Positions 35,730 to 50,428 of a stretch of 64,000 nt of DNA are shown here, one piece after another. The notes beneath the pieces are model-generated. The model was not told the DNA's origin, did no database searches, and worked only from the letters and a program-made list of their open reading frames with translations. A program made the position numbers and the translations under genes. The stretch covers positions 2,976,001 through 3,040,000 of the forward strand of contig JAGPYM010000001.1 in assembly GCA_020736575.1 (NCBI GenBank), given 5' to 3'. This stretch comes from Thelonectria olida (lineage: Eukaryota > Ascomycota > Sordariomycetes > Hypocreales > Nectriaceae). Positions within the stretch are counted from its first letter, which is position 1. Every line of letters starts with the position of its first letter.

Positions 35730-37297
35730 ATGGGTGCCATTTACTACCTCTTCCACCCGAACCAGCTTCGTTCCATCATTCAATGGTATGCCCGTCCTGC
35801 CCTCCAGCTCTCTGGTCCATCTCGGCAAGCATAGGTTAACATATCTCTCGCAGGAAGGTGTGGCACGACCCCGTCCACAGACGTGACCCCAGCACCGAGT
35901 CCACTGAGCTCCAAGAATGCTTCCGCCTCCTCAACCTGACGAGCCGCAGTTTCGCGGCCGTCATCCAGGAGCTCAACCATGAGCTTCTCGTCCCCATTAC
36001 CCTCTTCTACCTTGTTCTCCGCGGCCTAGACACCATCGAGGATGACATGACCCTGCCCATCGAGAAGAAGGTACCTCTTTTGCGTAACTTCCACAAGACC
36101 ATGCAGGAGGACGGATGGCAGTTCCACGAGAGCAAGGAGAAGGACCGAGAACTCCTGGAGAAGTTCGATTTGGTCGTCACCGAGCTGAAGAAGATCAAGG
36201 AGCCCTACTTCAAGATTATCGAGGACATGACGGACAAGATGGGCAACGGCATGGCCGACTACGTCCAGAACACCGAGATGATCGAGAACGGTGTCCAGAC
36301 AATCAAAGAATACGAACTGTACTGCCACTACGTGGCTGGTCTGGTGGGAGAAGGTCTTACCCGACTCTTTGTCGCCTCAGAACTGGCCAACCCCAAGCTC
36401 CTCGAGCGGCCTTCCCTGACTGAGTCAATGGGCCAGTTCTTGCAGAAAACCAACATCATCCGTGATATTCACGAGGATTGGGTGGATGGCCGTCGATGGT
36501 ACCCCAAGGAGATCTGGAGCAAGCATGCCGACAAGTGGGAGGATCTATTTGAACCATCGAAGCGTGGCAAGGCTGTCGAGTGTGTGTCAGAAATGGTCTT
36601 GGACGCACTGAAGCACAGCGAGGAGTGTCTCTTCTACATGGCTGGCATTCGGGATCAGAGTGTCTTTAACTTTGTGGCTATTCCCCAGACCATGGCCATT
36701 GCCACTCTAGAGCTTGTCTTCCGCAACCCCGCGGTGCTTGACCGAAATGTCAAGATCACCAAGGGCGATGCCTGCCAGATCATGCTTGAGAGTACACAAA
36801 ACCTCGCGACTGTATGCGAGGTCTTCCGAAAATACGCCCGGAAGATCCAAAAGAAGAACGACCCTCGGGACCCCAGCTATCTTGCCATTAGCCAGCAGTG
36901 CGCCAGAGTAAGTACACGTCTACACAACGAGATTGGGGACATTTCAGCTGACGAAAAACAGATTGAGCAATTCATCGAGACGCTATTCCCCAGACAGGAT
37001 CCCAATAAGCTCACGACTGAGAACAAGCAGAAGCAGAACGACCAGCCCACCATGGATCCGGGCGAGGCAGTCGTGCTGTTTGGTGTTGTCATTGTTAGCT
37101 TGCTTGCCATCTCGGGCATTATGGTGCGTTATACCCCATATTCGACATGGTCATGACTCTTAAAGCTAATTACATCCTAGATTGGAACCGCTTGGTTCTT
37201 CGGCGCCAGATTCGACAACATCTTCAAAGAATTTGGCACTCTCCTACCAGGCGGGGAGGGCAGCAAGCCCTTGATTACGGGTCATGACGAATTGTAG
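35730..37297 (+). CDS. ERG9: Squalene synthase (farnesyl-diphosphate farnesyltransferase)
   Basis: Three exons: 35730-35785, 35854-37123, 37181-37297; 480 residues. It condenses two farnesyl diphosphates to presqualene diphosphate and reduces this to squalene with NADPH, the first committed step to ergosterol. The two Mg-binding aspartate motifs are present: DTIED at 78-82 and DIHED at 223-227. Also present are the [13 protein letters not shown] helix and the [18 protein letters not shown] segment. A single membrane helix (about 424-442, [19 protein letters not shown]) anchors the C-terminus in the ER, with the catalytic part in the cytosol. The last intron falls at the end of this helix. The short tail after it ends in HDEL, the fungal ER-retrieval signal; this is unexpected in a tail-anchored enzyme but topologically possible. 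Confidence 0.96.
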
Positions 37298-38802
37298 CAT
37301 TATTTACCTGCTAATAGGTTTTGGTTTCCTTGTCAACATTTTTACGATATCCTAACGTACATAACACCTTTACGAGCCCTCCCTTTGAAAGACGAGGGTT
37401 TCGACATCCGGCAGAAACGCCGGGGCTTATACTCTTTGATAATACAACCAGCAGGTGAAGCCATCCCTGGGCTCGTTCCGTTCTTCACGCTCATGGTCCC
37501 ATGATCTCAAACCCTTTTAAGTCCTCGACAGAAAGGTTGTCGAGTTCCTCAAGGACGTCTAGTGAATGTATCCAGCACGGATGTCAAATTGCAATTCAGT
37601 CCTTTCATGACTGTGGTTGTGCCGAAGAAGTGCTAAAATCAAACACCCCTCGCTCACTGGCTTCCGTTTCGTGCGATGGCCCGCTGCGAGCCCTCCTTGA
37701 CGTCAACCGGACGGGGGGCTCTTAGGCGGCGAGCGAACATGCCATATCCCTTGTTCTCATGCAACAGTCTATATCCGTGACACCGTTTCTAGAATCCATG
37801 ACAGTTTCGTTTTGAGCAGCACACCCTCACGGGCGGGACCGCTCAGTGCCGAGACGCTGAGGCTGACAAGACGTCTGTGCCGGCGTCCTGCAACAGCGGT
37901 CTTTGTGTCGGATGCCCGCGCGCGGATGGCCGAGACTTGCAGAATTGCAGACAGAGGATTGCCGCACCATGGGCAATGTACTTGAGAGGTTATTCGTGTT
38001 GGGTGAGGACTGGGCGGCTGCTGAAGCACAACGTTTTGTTTTGACAAGAATTAGAAACCACCAATTGATATTCTCAGCTTGTCTACTAGACCGTGCCGTA
38101 ACAGAAACCTCTGTGCCTCCTGTCGTGCTGTCATCCCAACCACATCTGGCAGTACCTTTTTGTTTTCGTGATTTTGTTTTTCACTCCCCCGTCTCAGCTC
38201 GGCTCACATTCTTCTCCCTCCCTTGTCCGCCTCATGTTGCACCGCAAAACGGACGGGGATTAGCCTGCTTGCCTGCTTGCTCCGCCTGAGGGGTTACATC
38301 AAGGCGCAGTTGAGGCCGGTGCGTGGGAATAAATCTTCCGACTCGCTCTTCAGCAAAAGCACACCCCTGGTAGATCTTGTTTCACCATCGTCGGGTGCTT
38401 GTCGAGTGAGAATCAGACCCCTAAACCTCAGAGATGAAGACTTTGACACGAGGTGTGCAATATCGCAGCTGCAAGAGGCGTCTGATGTGGCCGGGAGAAG
38501 GTATGAAACTCGCCTTGATTGAATTTGGTATATGTGAGTTCAATAATGTATGTACGAAGTACCTCTATCCGTTCATCCCGCTTTCCCTTTTCCTTGGAGA
38601 AAGAAAACTCCAGATAAGACAAAGACGACGGGGACCACGAGAAGAGGCGACATAATAATGTCAAAATAGAACGGGTCCCCATCTTTCTATATTACACATC
38701 CACATGCCATGAAGTGAAAAATGCTCTCGTCGCTCATAGGCTGAGGTAGTCAAATAATCCTTTGGTTCCGTTCCTCTGCTTTTCCCTGTGCCCTTTCCCC
38801 GT
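37298..38802. other. Convergent intergenic region
   Basis: 3' flanks of squalene synthase and the subtilase gene. No gene is supported. A TATGTACGAAGTAC element at 38549-38562 is repeated exactly upstream of the PRPP synthetase gene (59997-60010). Confidence 0.55.
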
Positions 38803-40296
<1,494 letters not shown>

Positions 40297-43200
40297 GATG
40301 ATGTGAAGTTTGAGAAGAAAGAGTTGAAGTAAAGAGTTGCTGGAGCAGGAGGTAGTGAACCGATTCCAGCAGTATCACGGTATTTCTCGAAGCGTCTCGC
40401 AAGCTCGGGTTCCTGTGTGTAAAGTGAAGGAATTCGAAAACTCGTCAAAGAGGATACGTAAGAATAGCTGAAGAAGGAATGGTTTGGTGTGGTGTGGTGA
40501 ACAGAGGAGGCGGGCGATCAACGCTCCTCTCAAATATATGTGACGGGACAACAAGAGAATGTCGTGACAATATGTAAGTCTTTAATAAGATAGTGAGGGT
40601 GATGAGGAGACTAGCTCACAACACAATAGGGAAAGAAAAACTAACAGGGAAAGTAGAGAAGGAAAAGAATAGAGGAAGGAAAAACAATCAATAGGAAATA
40701 ACCAAAAAGGGAAGCCTTTGACAATAAGCACAATGAGAGAACAAAAACAGCCGACCAGCGACTCAGGTGAGCGGGATGAGTGGATTAAAAGGAGAATCCG
40801 AGCAATGCAGTGAATCGCCTGCCATCTGCAGCGCGCTTCCTGACTGGTGGTATCCAACCTTGCAGCCGAGGAGAGCCGCAAGATGCAGTCTGGGGCGGAG
40901 GTTTTGACTAGGGTCAGGGGCAGGGTTCGTAGGCCCAGGTACCAATGGCCGAATGCGACTACAATGACAGGGCCGTGGAGACGTCTAGTGTCATCAATGC
41001 GTTGGACCATGGTCGGAGAATCGCTGCCAAGTCAAACGTCTGGGTCCCATAGATGCTAGATCCACGGGGTTGAGGCCTCATCTGGTTCAAAGTCGGGCCT
41101 GGAGGTTTGGGTCACAAATTCTGTCTTGAAATCTCTGACGAAGAGAGCGGGATATTCTGCTTGCGGCCCATGGCTCGTGTTTGTCGTCAGCCAAAATGTC
41201 CATGTGTGCCTTGTCTGCGGGCGTGTGCCTTTCCTGCACTGCACGTTTGTCGTGGTGCACCAGTTGTCGTGCATCGCCAACCGTGACAGCTGCTTGGCGA
41301 CGAAACCATGTCTCGTCTACGATGTTGTTTTCGTCCGGGAACATACACCGCTGATTGGGTGGCACCGGCAGATTGCAGCGTGGTTTGGGAGTGCGTCGTC
41401 ATTGAGCAACGCGGCCGTATCTGCAGTCGGGAGCTGGAACCAAGGCTTCGAAGCTGCAAATACCGGACACCCCTCGATGTGAATCGATTCATAGCATGCA
41501 TGACTGCAGCCGCCACAACTATTGTCAGCATGAGGCCTGATGCTGGATAACTCAGTAACTAACTACAGCATTTTGATGCCGCCCGCGTCTATTGGGGCAG
41601 AGCGCTAGCAATCTCTGGTTTGGGGCGCTGACATCCAGTCGAGTGAAGCCGAGCGGTGCTAATTTTGGGGGTTAATCTGGTACCATGCCAGAACAAGGAT
41701 CGATCCCTGGTCATTTTCCGTACGTAAGGTACTCTATATTGATCTTCCGTTGCGGCCGGTTGGTTAATGATCCTAAATCGAGCATTCAAAACAATGGAAG
41801 CTTCCCGTCCTCGATCCTGTGGCTAAAGTTAAGCTTGAAAGAGAGTCCTTGTGTCGATTCAAGTCGCATATTGAACGAAACTTAACCTCGAATTCATGCA
41901 GCGGCCAGAGCTTCCTCTAGCAGCAATACTACCCAACAAAAGGGCAATTGACAGTCGGTCGTTTCCCTTGTCTCTCTTGTGGCGTTCCAGCCAGTGGGCT
42001 TGGCGATTTCGAAACCGATGGTGACATCGTTGTGAGAAGATCCACACACTGGAAACCAGCTTGTGTGCAGCGCTAGGGACCCCTGGACCATCTCATCGTT
42101 GTCTTTGGTTCCCGCCAGGTGATGTGAAACGGACGACCCATCGCCAGAGTGGTGCTCAGAAGCCAGAAGGGGTCTTTTGCCGCCACACCGTCTTGCATGG
42201 GAACGTGTTGCTGGATTTGGTTGGCTCTGGTTGGCCCCTGCGACTCGCCGTCTGCGCATGTCCTTTCTCATGTCCATCAGAAGCGCCTCCTTTCTTTGTT
42301 ACGCTTTATTGACCCGACGAGCCATTGCCGCCCGCTTGGACCGATCCGATGTGTGCGCCAATGGTCCTCGCATTCGGTCTGTGGCGTTCAATACATGTTT
42401 GAACAAGATGCACGTTGGTCAATATTACTCTGTTTTCCTGTTTCTTGTCAGCTCAATCCGGGAATTGCGGCAGCTTGGCAGGCCGTACCTTTGTCTGTCC
42501 TTGTCTGCCCAGCCCAGCCCATGTTTTATCGTGTCCCGAACCGGTCTTCAGCGCCGAGCACAACAGACGACGGCCACTCGCGGCGGCCCCCGAAACCTGG
42601 CCGCTGGGGAAGAAGCATGCAAGTCACGGGCCGTGCGTTGCCTTGCTGGAGTCGGGGATGAATAAGACTGTGTCGAACTGCGGTGTGGCTCTCGCCAGGG
42701 CCATGATTTGGGACATGGAATCTTCTCCCAGCCTAGCTCTCGTAGGGGGCAGCACGGGGGAGTGGGCTACATTGGGACGAAGAACAAGTTTTCCTTGTCC
42801 CTGCCCTTGGGCCTGTTGGGGCTATTTCCGCCATCATGCTTGGAGAAACAGACAACGGTAATGACGAACAAGCTGTGTGAAGCCATACCTCCCCCCCGTC
42901 GCTAGAACCCTTGCACACTAGAACCGTTTGTTTAGAAGGAGGTCTGCTTGGTGAATCGTGCGAGGCAAAGGCAGGCACTATTGACAAGGTAGTCCCAGCG
43001 ACCATAACGTAAAGAAGAAGTTCAGGTGAATTGGTGATCTGTGTGCGGATACTCCGTACGAAGGAGCCCATGCTCGATCCTCGCATAACGGTTTTCTATT
43101 CTAGGAAGGCAGGAACTGCCGCCCCAGGCACTTGCCTAAGTACCTACCTAGGAGGCCGCATTTTTACAGACCTGCTGGGTACGGAAGGTGCATGCTGTGA

Positions 43201-45986
43201 TTGCGGTGGAAGGAAGTCATCGGATAGCTAATTCCTTTTCATGCTCTTTTGAAAATGGGAGCATTGAGATTACCTAAACTTGGTATCATCGTGATCTACG
43301 CATGCATACCTTACCTAGGTCGCCAACTCCCGGGTTGCATTGGATTCGACCTACCAGGGTTACAAGTATCTTCTCATGCAACGTCTCCCCACGATTTCAA
43401 GCCGCGAGGAGGTGTTGAAAACACCACGGCGAGTTCGTTCGATGTTGGCATGCAGACGAGATGGTACCTTCATGCTTCTCGTCTCGTCAGGTGTCTCGTC
43501 TGGCGTCTCATCGCATTCTGACCGCCTCGGTGAACCCCGCCGCAGTTCGTCCTCGCCTCTCCCCAGAAGCTACCTTGGACATGTCATCTGTGACAGATGC
43601 CGCATTGTTTGCGTTTTGTCGATGTCCCGGTTAGGTCACATTCCGCGGCCTCTTTTGTGTCTAATCAGTTTCGCCCACCTTGAGGCTTCGGCGCAACTTC
43701 GTCCCAACTGGGCATCAGCCTATAGCTTTGTCTGCTTGGATTCCAAAGATTCCAAGCCCTAGTGAGGTCGTTTCATAGGCGTCTCATGCAAAGAATATCT
43801 CCCAACGCCACTCTTAGAAGGATCTATATGCGTGTGGATCTCCCGCATTGATTCGAAGCATGTCCAGAAGCTTAATGCACGTCACGGGCTACCTCTTGGC
43901 CGCTTTCTTCTAGGCAATCCGGGGGCGGAACTGTTGAATGGTTTTAGAGCTGTTCTTTATCGTAACCCGCCGTTGGCACCTCGACGAATCTTACTCCCCG
44001 TCACAAGATGTGGATGGTCGGCTTTCGGGTCAAGATACAGATAGACGCGGCCCGGCAACCATCAGCTAGGTTTCAAAGTCTGATGACTGGCTCTCGACAC
44101 AAGTTGATAACTCAAGTCTTTCTGTGCGTGGATCCCATGAGACAGCCCCGCAGGTCCACAACCTAGTTACCTATTTCATCGCCCACAGAAAGTCTGGGAA
44201 ACTGGAATGAAATGTTGAAATTTTGTACTCGCAGGAATTCTCGTTGTTTCCAGTGGCCGCAATGTGCTTGAATATGGTCGTTGTTGTTTGTGGACTCCTC
44301 AGCTTGACGCCACAGCAGTTTTGCACAACAAAGGCTTCCTTCTTTGTTTCCTCCTTCAGCGTTGAAGTTGTTATGGACAGTGGGACGAGGCGCGATCTAG
44401 GAACCAATCTTCCCGATAAAAAAAAGCAGGGTCATGCCGATCGCCGCGGCGGCGCAGGGCGCTAGCGACTACGGACGATTGCCAAAGTTTTTCTGAGAGA
44501 CTGGGGCTGGCGTCTGGAAACTCGGAGAAAACAGTGGTGGACGAGGTGGGGGTGAGAGAACAGAGTTGATGAAGTTGATAACGCCATATGCCTGCGTAGA
44601 TAAGTTAGTTTCTCAGGTGCACCGGTAACCTGCATGTTATCCTTGATCCAGTCGACCACAATGCAGCGTCCACGTCTGACTCGGTTGTCTGTGTATCTTT
44701 GACTCTTCGTGGTGTACATGGAAAGGGAAACTCAAGATGAGATGATAATCAAGTTAAGTTCCATCTGAACTAGGACGCCAGCTCTTCCACAAAGCCATGA
44801 TGCGCACAATCCAGTCTGGCCTCATATGACATGCCAAAGACTTCCATGACCTGTTTGTTGTTTGTTTGGTTTCTGTCTGTTCCATTTGTGCCCAGTCGCT
44901 AGGGACCAGACGTAATCGCCCCGCCGGCACGCGACCCCCAAATTATTGGATTGCATCGGATGCCGTCCGCATCCACGTCCAGGGCCTGTTCCACTCTGCG
45001 GAGTCGTGGCAGCGCGTAAAGTGCAGAGTGAGATGCATCCGAGGCCGGGCTAATCTCCTTGCACGGACATTGAACCTACGTGGACGTTCAAGGCAAGGGG
45101 AAATATAATGAGCAGAGCGGCATCGTCGGCGAATGCTGGACGGCATCGATCGGCTACTCTCTACCACCGTCACTACAGCATGTCAGCCATCGCGGATTCT
45201 CACAACGTGGCTGCCACTCACAGCCCAAATCAACCCTCCATCGGCACAAGCGCAGGGCAGAGATGGATACATAGATATTGATCACTGCCACATTTGCTGG
45301 CTGTCAGGGAGCCACGCCCATGGTGACTGCAGACAGTGGATTGTGGAGTGCCCAGCAATGGAGTGAGTAGTATTCGTATTCTCACTTTGATCAGGCTCAT
45401 CGTAGTCTCACCTCACAGGAAAACACACGGGGGAGAGAAAAAGAGTTGGGTTCAGAGGTGGTGCTTGTAATGATGAGGTGGTTCCCGTCATCATGGCGAG
45501 TCGGGTCAAGTGCTAATTAACGCCCCAATCCCACTGGCAGGACCCATGGACCCTTCTGTCCTTCCAGTCGGGACTGGCTTGAATGACGATAGGGAAATAC
45601 CTCCGCTGCAGGTGCTAGCGCACAAGCCTCGTCGGTACCTCCGCATCGCCACTCCAACTCATTCAACCTGAGGCGGTCCTGGGCACATTTGATTGCCATT
45701 GGATTCCCCCCTCCCTGGTCTCGCCGGTCGTCACCTGTTTCTATCTCTTGGGTCCCGTTCCTCATTCTCTGGTGCTCGCTCGTCCCGGTTTTTATTATTG
45801 ATTCATTTCTTATTCTCTCCGTCTTTGATTTGCGTCTTCCCTCGTTCTGGAAGCAGCCATATCCAAACACTTCTCTCTCCCTCCTCCTGCTGCCATTTCC
45901 AGCCATTTCGCCCTTCGTCTATTCATCTCCTCCAACAACCGACGCCCTGCTTGAAATGCCCACCGAGCCGCCCGCTGCGACGTTTC
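40297..45986. other. 5.7-kb stretch without a supported gene
   Basis: All open frames here are short, lack family features and start in poor context. The 3' part (45400-45980) is CT-rich on the plus strand, as in a leader of the F-box gene. Copies of the AAGTACCTACCTAGG and TTACCTAGGT motifs lie at 43138-43152 and 43311-43320. A two-exon small frame on the minus strand at about 44460-44720 was considered and left out. Confidence 0.45.
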
Positions 45987-46000
45987 ATGGAAATTCCTGA
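45956..46000 (+). promoter_or_regulatory. Upstream ORF overlapping the F-box start codon
   Basis: An ATG at 45956 opens 14 codons and ends at TGA 45998-46000, overlapping the F-box ATG (45987) in another frame. Its start context has a purine at -3, while the F-box ATG has T at -3. If both are in the mRNA, ribosomes would have to scan past the first. It may lower translation of the F-box protein, or show that the true start is a later Met (MGRSLGDP). Confidence 0.35.
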
Positions 46001-47920
46001 ACAAGATACCGTCATGGGACGCTCCTTGGGCGATCCCATGGATCTCGCCGACAATGGTCTCGACGACAACGATACCTCGAGCACAGCCACGCCCTGTCTC
46101 GCTCCCTCTACACTATTGGCCATCCGCGACGACTACTCCCCTCGCCGTGACGAGCGTCATGACATCCAGGAATCCGACGACGAGTTTGCTTCCATCATGG
46201 CTTCCTCCATGGTAACAGGCCTTCTCAACACAACCTCAAACCCAGTCTCTCCAGGCTCCTCGAGCCCGCCACGAGAACAGTCCAAGCCCGCCGACTTTGT
46301 TCCACCGACCAGGCCCAGCAGCACTCCATTCCCCCATCCTGATCACAGGCACCCAAAGCCATGCTGCCTCCGCGACTCCAGAGACGGCGACGGCTGGCTG
46401 CCCTGCTCCGACCCCGGCCCAGAACTCGATGATGAGCCACACCCGCTCCCTCTGCCCATTACCGACTTAAATATGTTGCCCATCGAGGTACATGAGGCCA
46501 TATTGGACCACCTCTTCGGTTACCGTGTCTCGGCCACATCACGGAGCGCCATGAGCGTCTCGTGTGTCACCCGAAGTTGGGGTACTGCTTTGCGGCATTC
46601 GCGAAGGAAAGAACTCACGGAACTAGCGAGGGTCAGCGAAGTATGGCGAGTTCTGGTACAGCAGCGACTCTATCGCCATGTGAAGTTGAAGGCCACTATA
46701 GATTGTCTGGAAGATGCTATGCTCCATTTTGCCCAGCATGAACACCTCCAATCTTACGTCAAACATATCGAAATCTGGTTTCCTGTCTTCCAGCCCACGT
46801 ACGGCCCCGTAGCACTATCGAACACTTTATCGCTCCCTACGGTGACCATGGAGGGGCTGACGAACGCAACATACACACTCCCTGGAAACAACTGCACTCT
46901 GGAGGAGGTTTTCCATTTCGTCTCTCAGGCATTACCACAAGCAAGGGTATTGACACTAGAGGGTGGAGAACGACGAAAGGCGCCCCGGGTCCTGCATTTC
47001 CAAGAGCAGCGGACAGATCCGGGATTCCGCAGAACTCTGCCGATTCTGGAATCCGTACAAACGCTCGTAACCCGTGGGCAGTGGAATCTCACAAGAGACA
47101 GTCAGGACTTTGCGATTATTCTCAGCTCTTTGCCATGTCTGATGGAATGGCAGAGTTCCTACAGCAAACCAAAGTCCAAAAGCTACATAACTATGTCCGA
47201 GTTCCTCCCCCAACTACCACGCCACATATCAAACCTGAGTCTCTGTCTTGAGAGTGACTACAGGCGCGAAGGAGCGATGCCCGCCTTCTATTCAAAGGTT
47301 ATTCAGAAGACGCACATCTGCCTCCGCATGGCTGAGGCTTTGCCCTCGCTCGAACACTTTGCATATACGGGTCGCGTGTGCCATCACTTCTTCGACATGG
47401 CCACGCAGTTGACAGATCCACGCACGACAAGGCTCAAGTCGATCGATTTGACAGTCAAGAACTGTTGTCGACAGTTTGCAAACTTCCATGAGTCAGGATC
47501 CGGTATCCAAGATATGGGCTTCATCGATGCATTCGAAAAATTAGTGGTTGCCGGGATCCGATCCCTAGAAAAGTTCAAGGAGTTGACATATCTGCGGATT
47601 CGCTTTGTTGACCTAGGTATGCATTTCTTTGGTTTGTAGAGAACTTTGCTAACTTGCGAATAGATTCCATACTGCCTCCCCTCAACCCATTCTTTATCAT
47701 GCGTAATGGCGTATGTTCGGGCGTGTGGAGTGACAGAATTCTTACAGAGATGGCTCAGGCACGGCCGAGCGCATCATTTATGGAACTAAGTGAATCCTTT
47801 GATGTCGTCTACAACAAGGACGGGCGGATGGTCATCGCCCCCGAGCATCCACGATCACGAATAACATCACTGAAGCTATCAAACTATCGCTCCTTGGCAG
47901 CAGGCATCACCATGCAGTGA
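45987..47920 (+). CDS. F-box domain protein
   Basis: Two exons, 45987-47616 and 47664-47920; 628 residues. The first in-frame ATG is at 45987; the frame upstream is open but has only a TTG. The N-terminal 155 residues are disordered, with Asp/Ser/Pro-rich stretches. An F-box (about 160-210) starts at DLNMLPIEVHEAILDHLFG and ends near VWRVLVQQRLYRHVKLK. The rest is helical and leucine-rich in scattered positions (LTLEGGERR, ISNLSLCLESD, LEHFAYTGRV), like diverged leucine-rich-repeat F-box proteins in fungi. Such proteins link substrates to SCF ubiquitin ligases through Skp1. The substrate is unknown. The 47-nt intron has a good GCTAAC branch site, and the join DL|DSILPPLNPFF keeps the frame. 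Confidence 0.82.
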
Positions 47921-48620
47921 ACCTCGGGCCTCGGAACAAGTTACTGAAACGATTGAAGACTGTCCGGGTGACGAACAACCCGTCCTTTCCTTTTTTTTCT
48001 TTCCTTTTTTTTTGCGAACGGCGTCTTAAGGATTTGCTACAGGAACGGTCGGCGCACAGTATTCCACTGCTCTTAATTTGAGTTACATACATACCCGGGC
48101 AATTTGGGGGAGGGAACGGTTTGAAGGGAGTTCAGGGATTTGATTTGGAATGGATAAATAGGAACGTTGGTGCGATGAATCGAGGACTAGGTACCCTGGA
48201 CCACCAAGTCGAGGAAGAGCCAGGTAGTTTGAAAGGAGGGCTATGACTATTACTAGATACCCTCTGTTGATGTTTCGTATTTTGAAAGTAATCCTCGATT
48301 GAAAAAAATCTACAATATTGCAAACACTGAAGTTGTTGTTACAACGTGTATGTACCTGAGCACACACGTACATGTAGGGTAACGTTCACGCCCCAATATC
48401 GTCGAAATGTCCAACGACCAACAACAGGATTTCATTTTAATTATTGATTCTATCACAAGATTTGGGCATTCAATTGTTGTTACCGTCATCCGCACCTAAC
48501 TCGCTTAAAAAAAGAAGCGATAATCATACAATTAACCGGCATCACACCCAAGCAATGCTTGTTTTTGAACTGGCTCTCACCTAGAACCTCTTGATTTTGA
48601 TGCCTATATTCCACAACCCA
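47921..48620. other. Convergent intergenic region
   Basis: 3' flanks of the F-box and GPI14 genes, A+T-rich, with T runs at 47992-48014 that fit 3' UTR signals. No gene is seen. Confidence 0.6.
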
Positions 48621-50016
48621 CTATTCAACGTGAGATTTCGCCACGGGGTTATCTGTCCGAGGCAGCTGCGCTCCATCGCTAATGATAATACCCAATATCC
48701 AACAGTTGACAAGGAAGAAGCCCAGCGATGCGAGCCAAAGGCCGGGGAAGAAAGTGCTCACACCGAGGAATTCGAGCTGGTAGCCCTGCTGTAGCCAGGC
48801 AGCCTGCGAAATCACCCAGAGCAACAAGGCGGAAATACCGAGCTTGGGGTTGCGCAATAGCGATGAGTACGGGAGATACGATGGTAGAAAGACCATGTAC
48901 CAGAGGAAGTACTTGGATAGAGGTTAGAACGCAAGGGAATTCGTGGAAAAGTAGGGTGGCATGGACATACCTGAGAGGTGCAGACCTTATTGAAAGTGAC
49001 AAAGGCAAAGGTTTGCGCCATCATAGACGTGGCAATGTCCCGCTTGGCGAGTGCGAGCGGAATGAGAACGGTCGAGAGGAGAAGCTGGGGGAGAAAAGCC
49101 AGAGACTCAATGCGGAGCGAGGAGGCCGAGGGGATGGCGGAGATGAGGTAGAGCAGGGTGTTGTACGGAGAGAAGTTGTGACGGTGGTCGATGCGAGTAA
49201 CGTGGTGAAAGTATGTATGAGTGAGGAATGGCACTCCATAGCTGGATTGGGTCAGTAAGCTGGCAACTTCTAGATTTGACAGAGAGAAGACGGTCAAGTG
49301 TTGGTAACTTACATGGAATACATGAGAAGATTGAGCCCCATGAACGTGGCAAGACTGATAATGGCAAGCTTGATGCGCTCAGGAGACATGAACTTGAGCA
49401 CTCCTTCAACCGGTGAGGAAGGCTTTTCAGATTTGCCCGTCTTACCAAGACGTTCAGCATCCATCCACCACACAATAGCTGGAGCATAAATGAAGGGGTA
49501 AATCTTGAAATGCACCGCCAGCCCGAGAATGACGGCAGCCAGGCTGATTCTTCTTCTCTCGACTGCCCACAACAAGCCCATGGTCAGGACGCCCAACAAG
49601 CCTTCGGAGCTTCCACGCGTGCTGATGGTCGCGACCATGGGATTCCAGAGCCAAAGGGCCGCAAACCCACCGGCTTTCGTTTCGGACATGCCCCGCTGAC
49701 GGAGCACACGCACCATGAGCCATCCTGCAAGAAGATCAGCCGCGGCGAAGACAAGCTTGCCAAACGCGGTGAAGTGGACGGTGGGCAACAACAGCCACGC
49801 AAGCAAAGGCGTGTAGCGGTACGTGTCACGGGCATAAGGTGAGTCGCCAGCGGCGAGGAAGCGGGATGCATCGGTGAAGACAAGGTAGTCGATGTCAGTG
49901 TACTTCAGGGCGGAATGGGCATCTTGCCAGAGGCCATAGACAAGGAGGATGAGGCGGAGGAGGGTGGCGATGGCAAAGAGGGGAATTGGGCGGAGAAGAG
50001 GAGATGGAGAAATCAT
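48621..50016 (-). CDS. GPI14: GPI mannosyltransferase 1 (PIG-M/GPI14)
   Basis: Three exons on the minus strand: 50016-49313, 49241-48971, 48911-48621; 421 residues. It adds the first alpha-1,4-mannose from dolichol-phosphate-mannose to the GPI precursor on the lumenal side of the ER. The DxD motif of this GT-C family is in TDIDYLVFTDA (41-43) in the first lumenal loop. Further family segments are SPYARDTYRYTPLLAWLL, NPMVATISTRGSSEGLLG, LAVHFKIYPFIYAPAI, HRHNFSPYNTLLYL and TFAFVTFNKVCTSQYFLWY, the last restored by splicing out 48912-48970. About ten membrane helices are expected. GPI anchors are needed for fungal cell-wall proteins, so the gene is likely essential. It shares a 412-bp divergent promoter with the Trax gene. 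Confidence 0.95.
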
Positions 50017-50428
50017 GGTCGTTGCGAGGGTTGTTATGAGGGAGCCTCGATGAGGCTAAGGATAGGCGTGTGGCAGCCTTGAGGTCGAGACGGTTTAGTG
50101 AGTTGGTGTTGATGAGGACAGTTTGGCGATGACGAAATTGGAAGTGAGATGAGACGAGCTCTAGGTATTGCGGCGTGAGGTTCGTTGCTTAAGCCGATGC
50201 GTACTCATGGCTTTGGAGTCGAGGCTTCTCGATTCTTCTTTTCCAATTCTTTCTCCTTTTTTTTTCCGCTAATATGGGAGCATCTGCTTGTGAAGTGTTG
50301 TCGTCTTGAGCACGGAAGCTCAACTGATTTTGATTAGGAAGGAGAGCTCCCCAAATCGGACACGCGCCACAACGACACCACCTCAGCCACGCACTCACCA
50401 TCCTTGTCGTCATTCCCTGCAACGCAAA
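50017..50428. promoter_or_regulatory. Divergent promoter region of GPI14 and Trax genes
   Basis: 412 bases between two divergent start codons. Both sides are CT-rich on their coding strands. No TATA box is evident, which fits constitutive genes. Confidence 0.5.

Noticed and set aside
43340..43762. 140-codon plus-strand frame in the 40-46 kb gap
   Set aside because: Arg/Ser-rich translation without domain features, overlapping equally long frames; typical of non-coding DNA.
44462..44719. Small minus-strand gene with a possible 38-nt intron (VDWIKDNMQ joined to AYGVINFINSVLSPPPRPP)
   Set aside because: The two parts read sensibly and there is a CTAAC branch site, but the donor (GTTACC) is weak, the intron is too short for this genome and no homologue is known to me.
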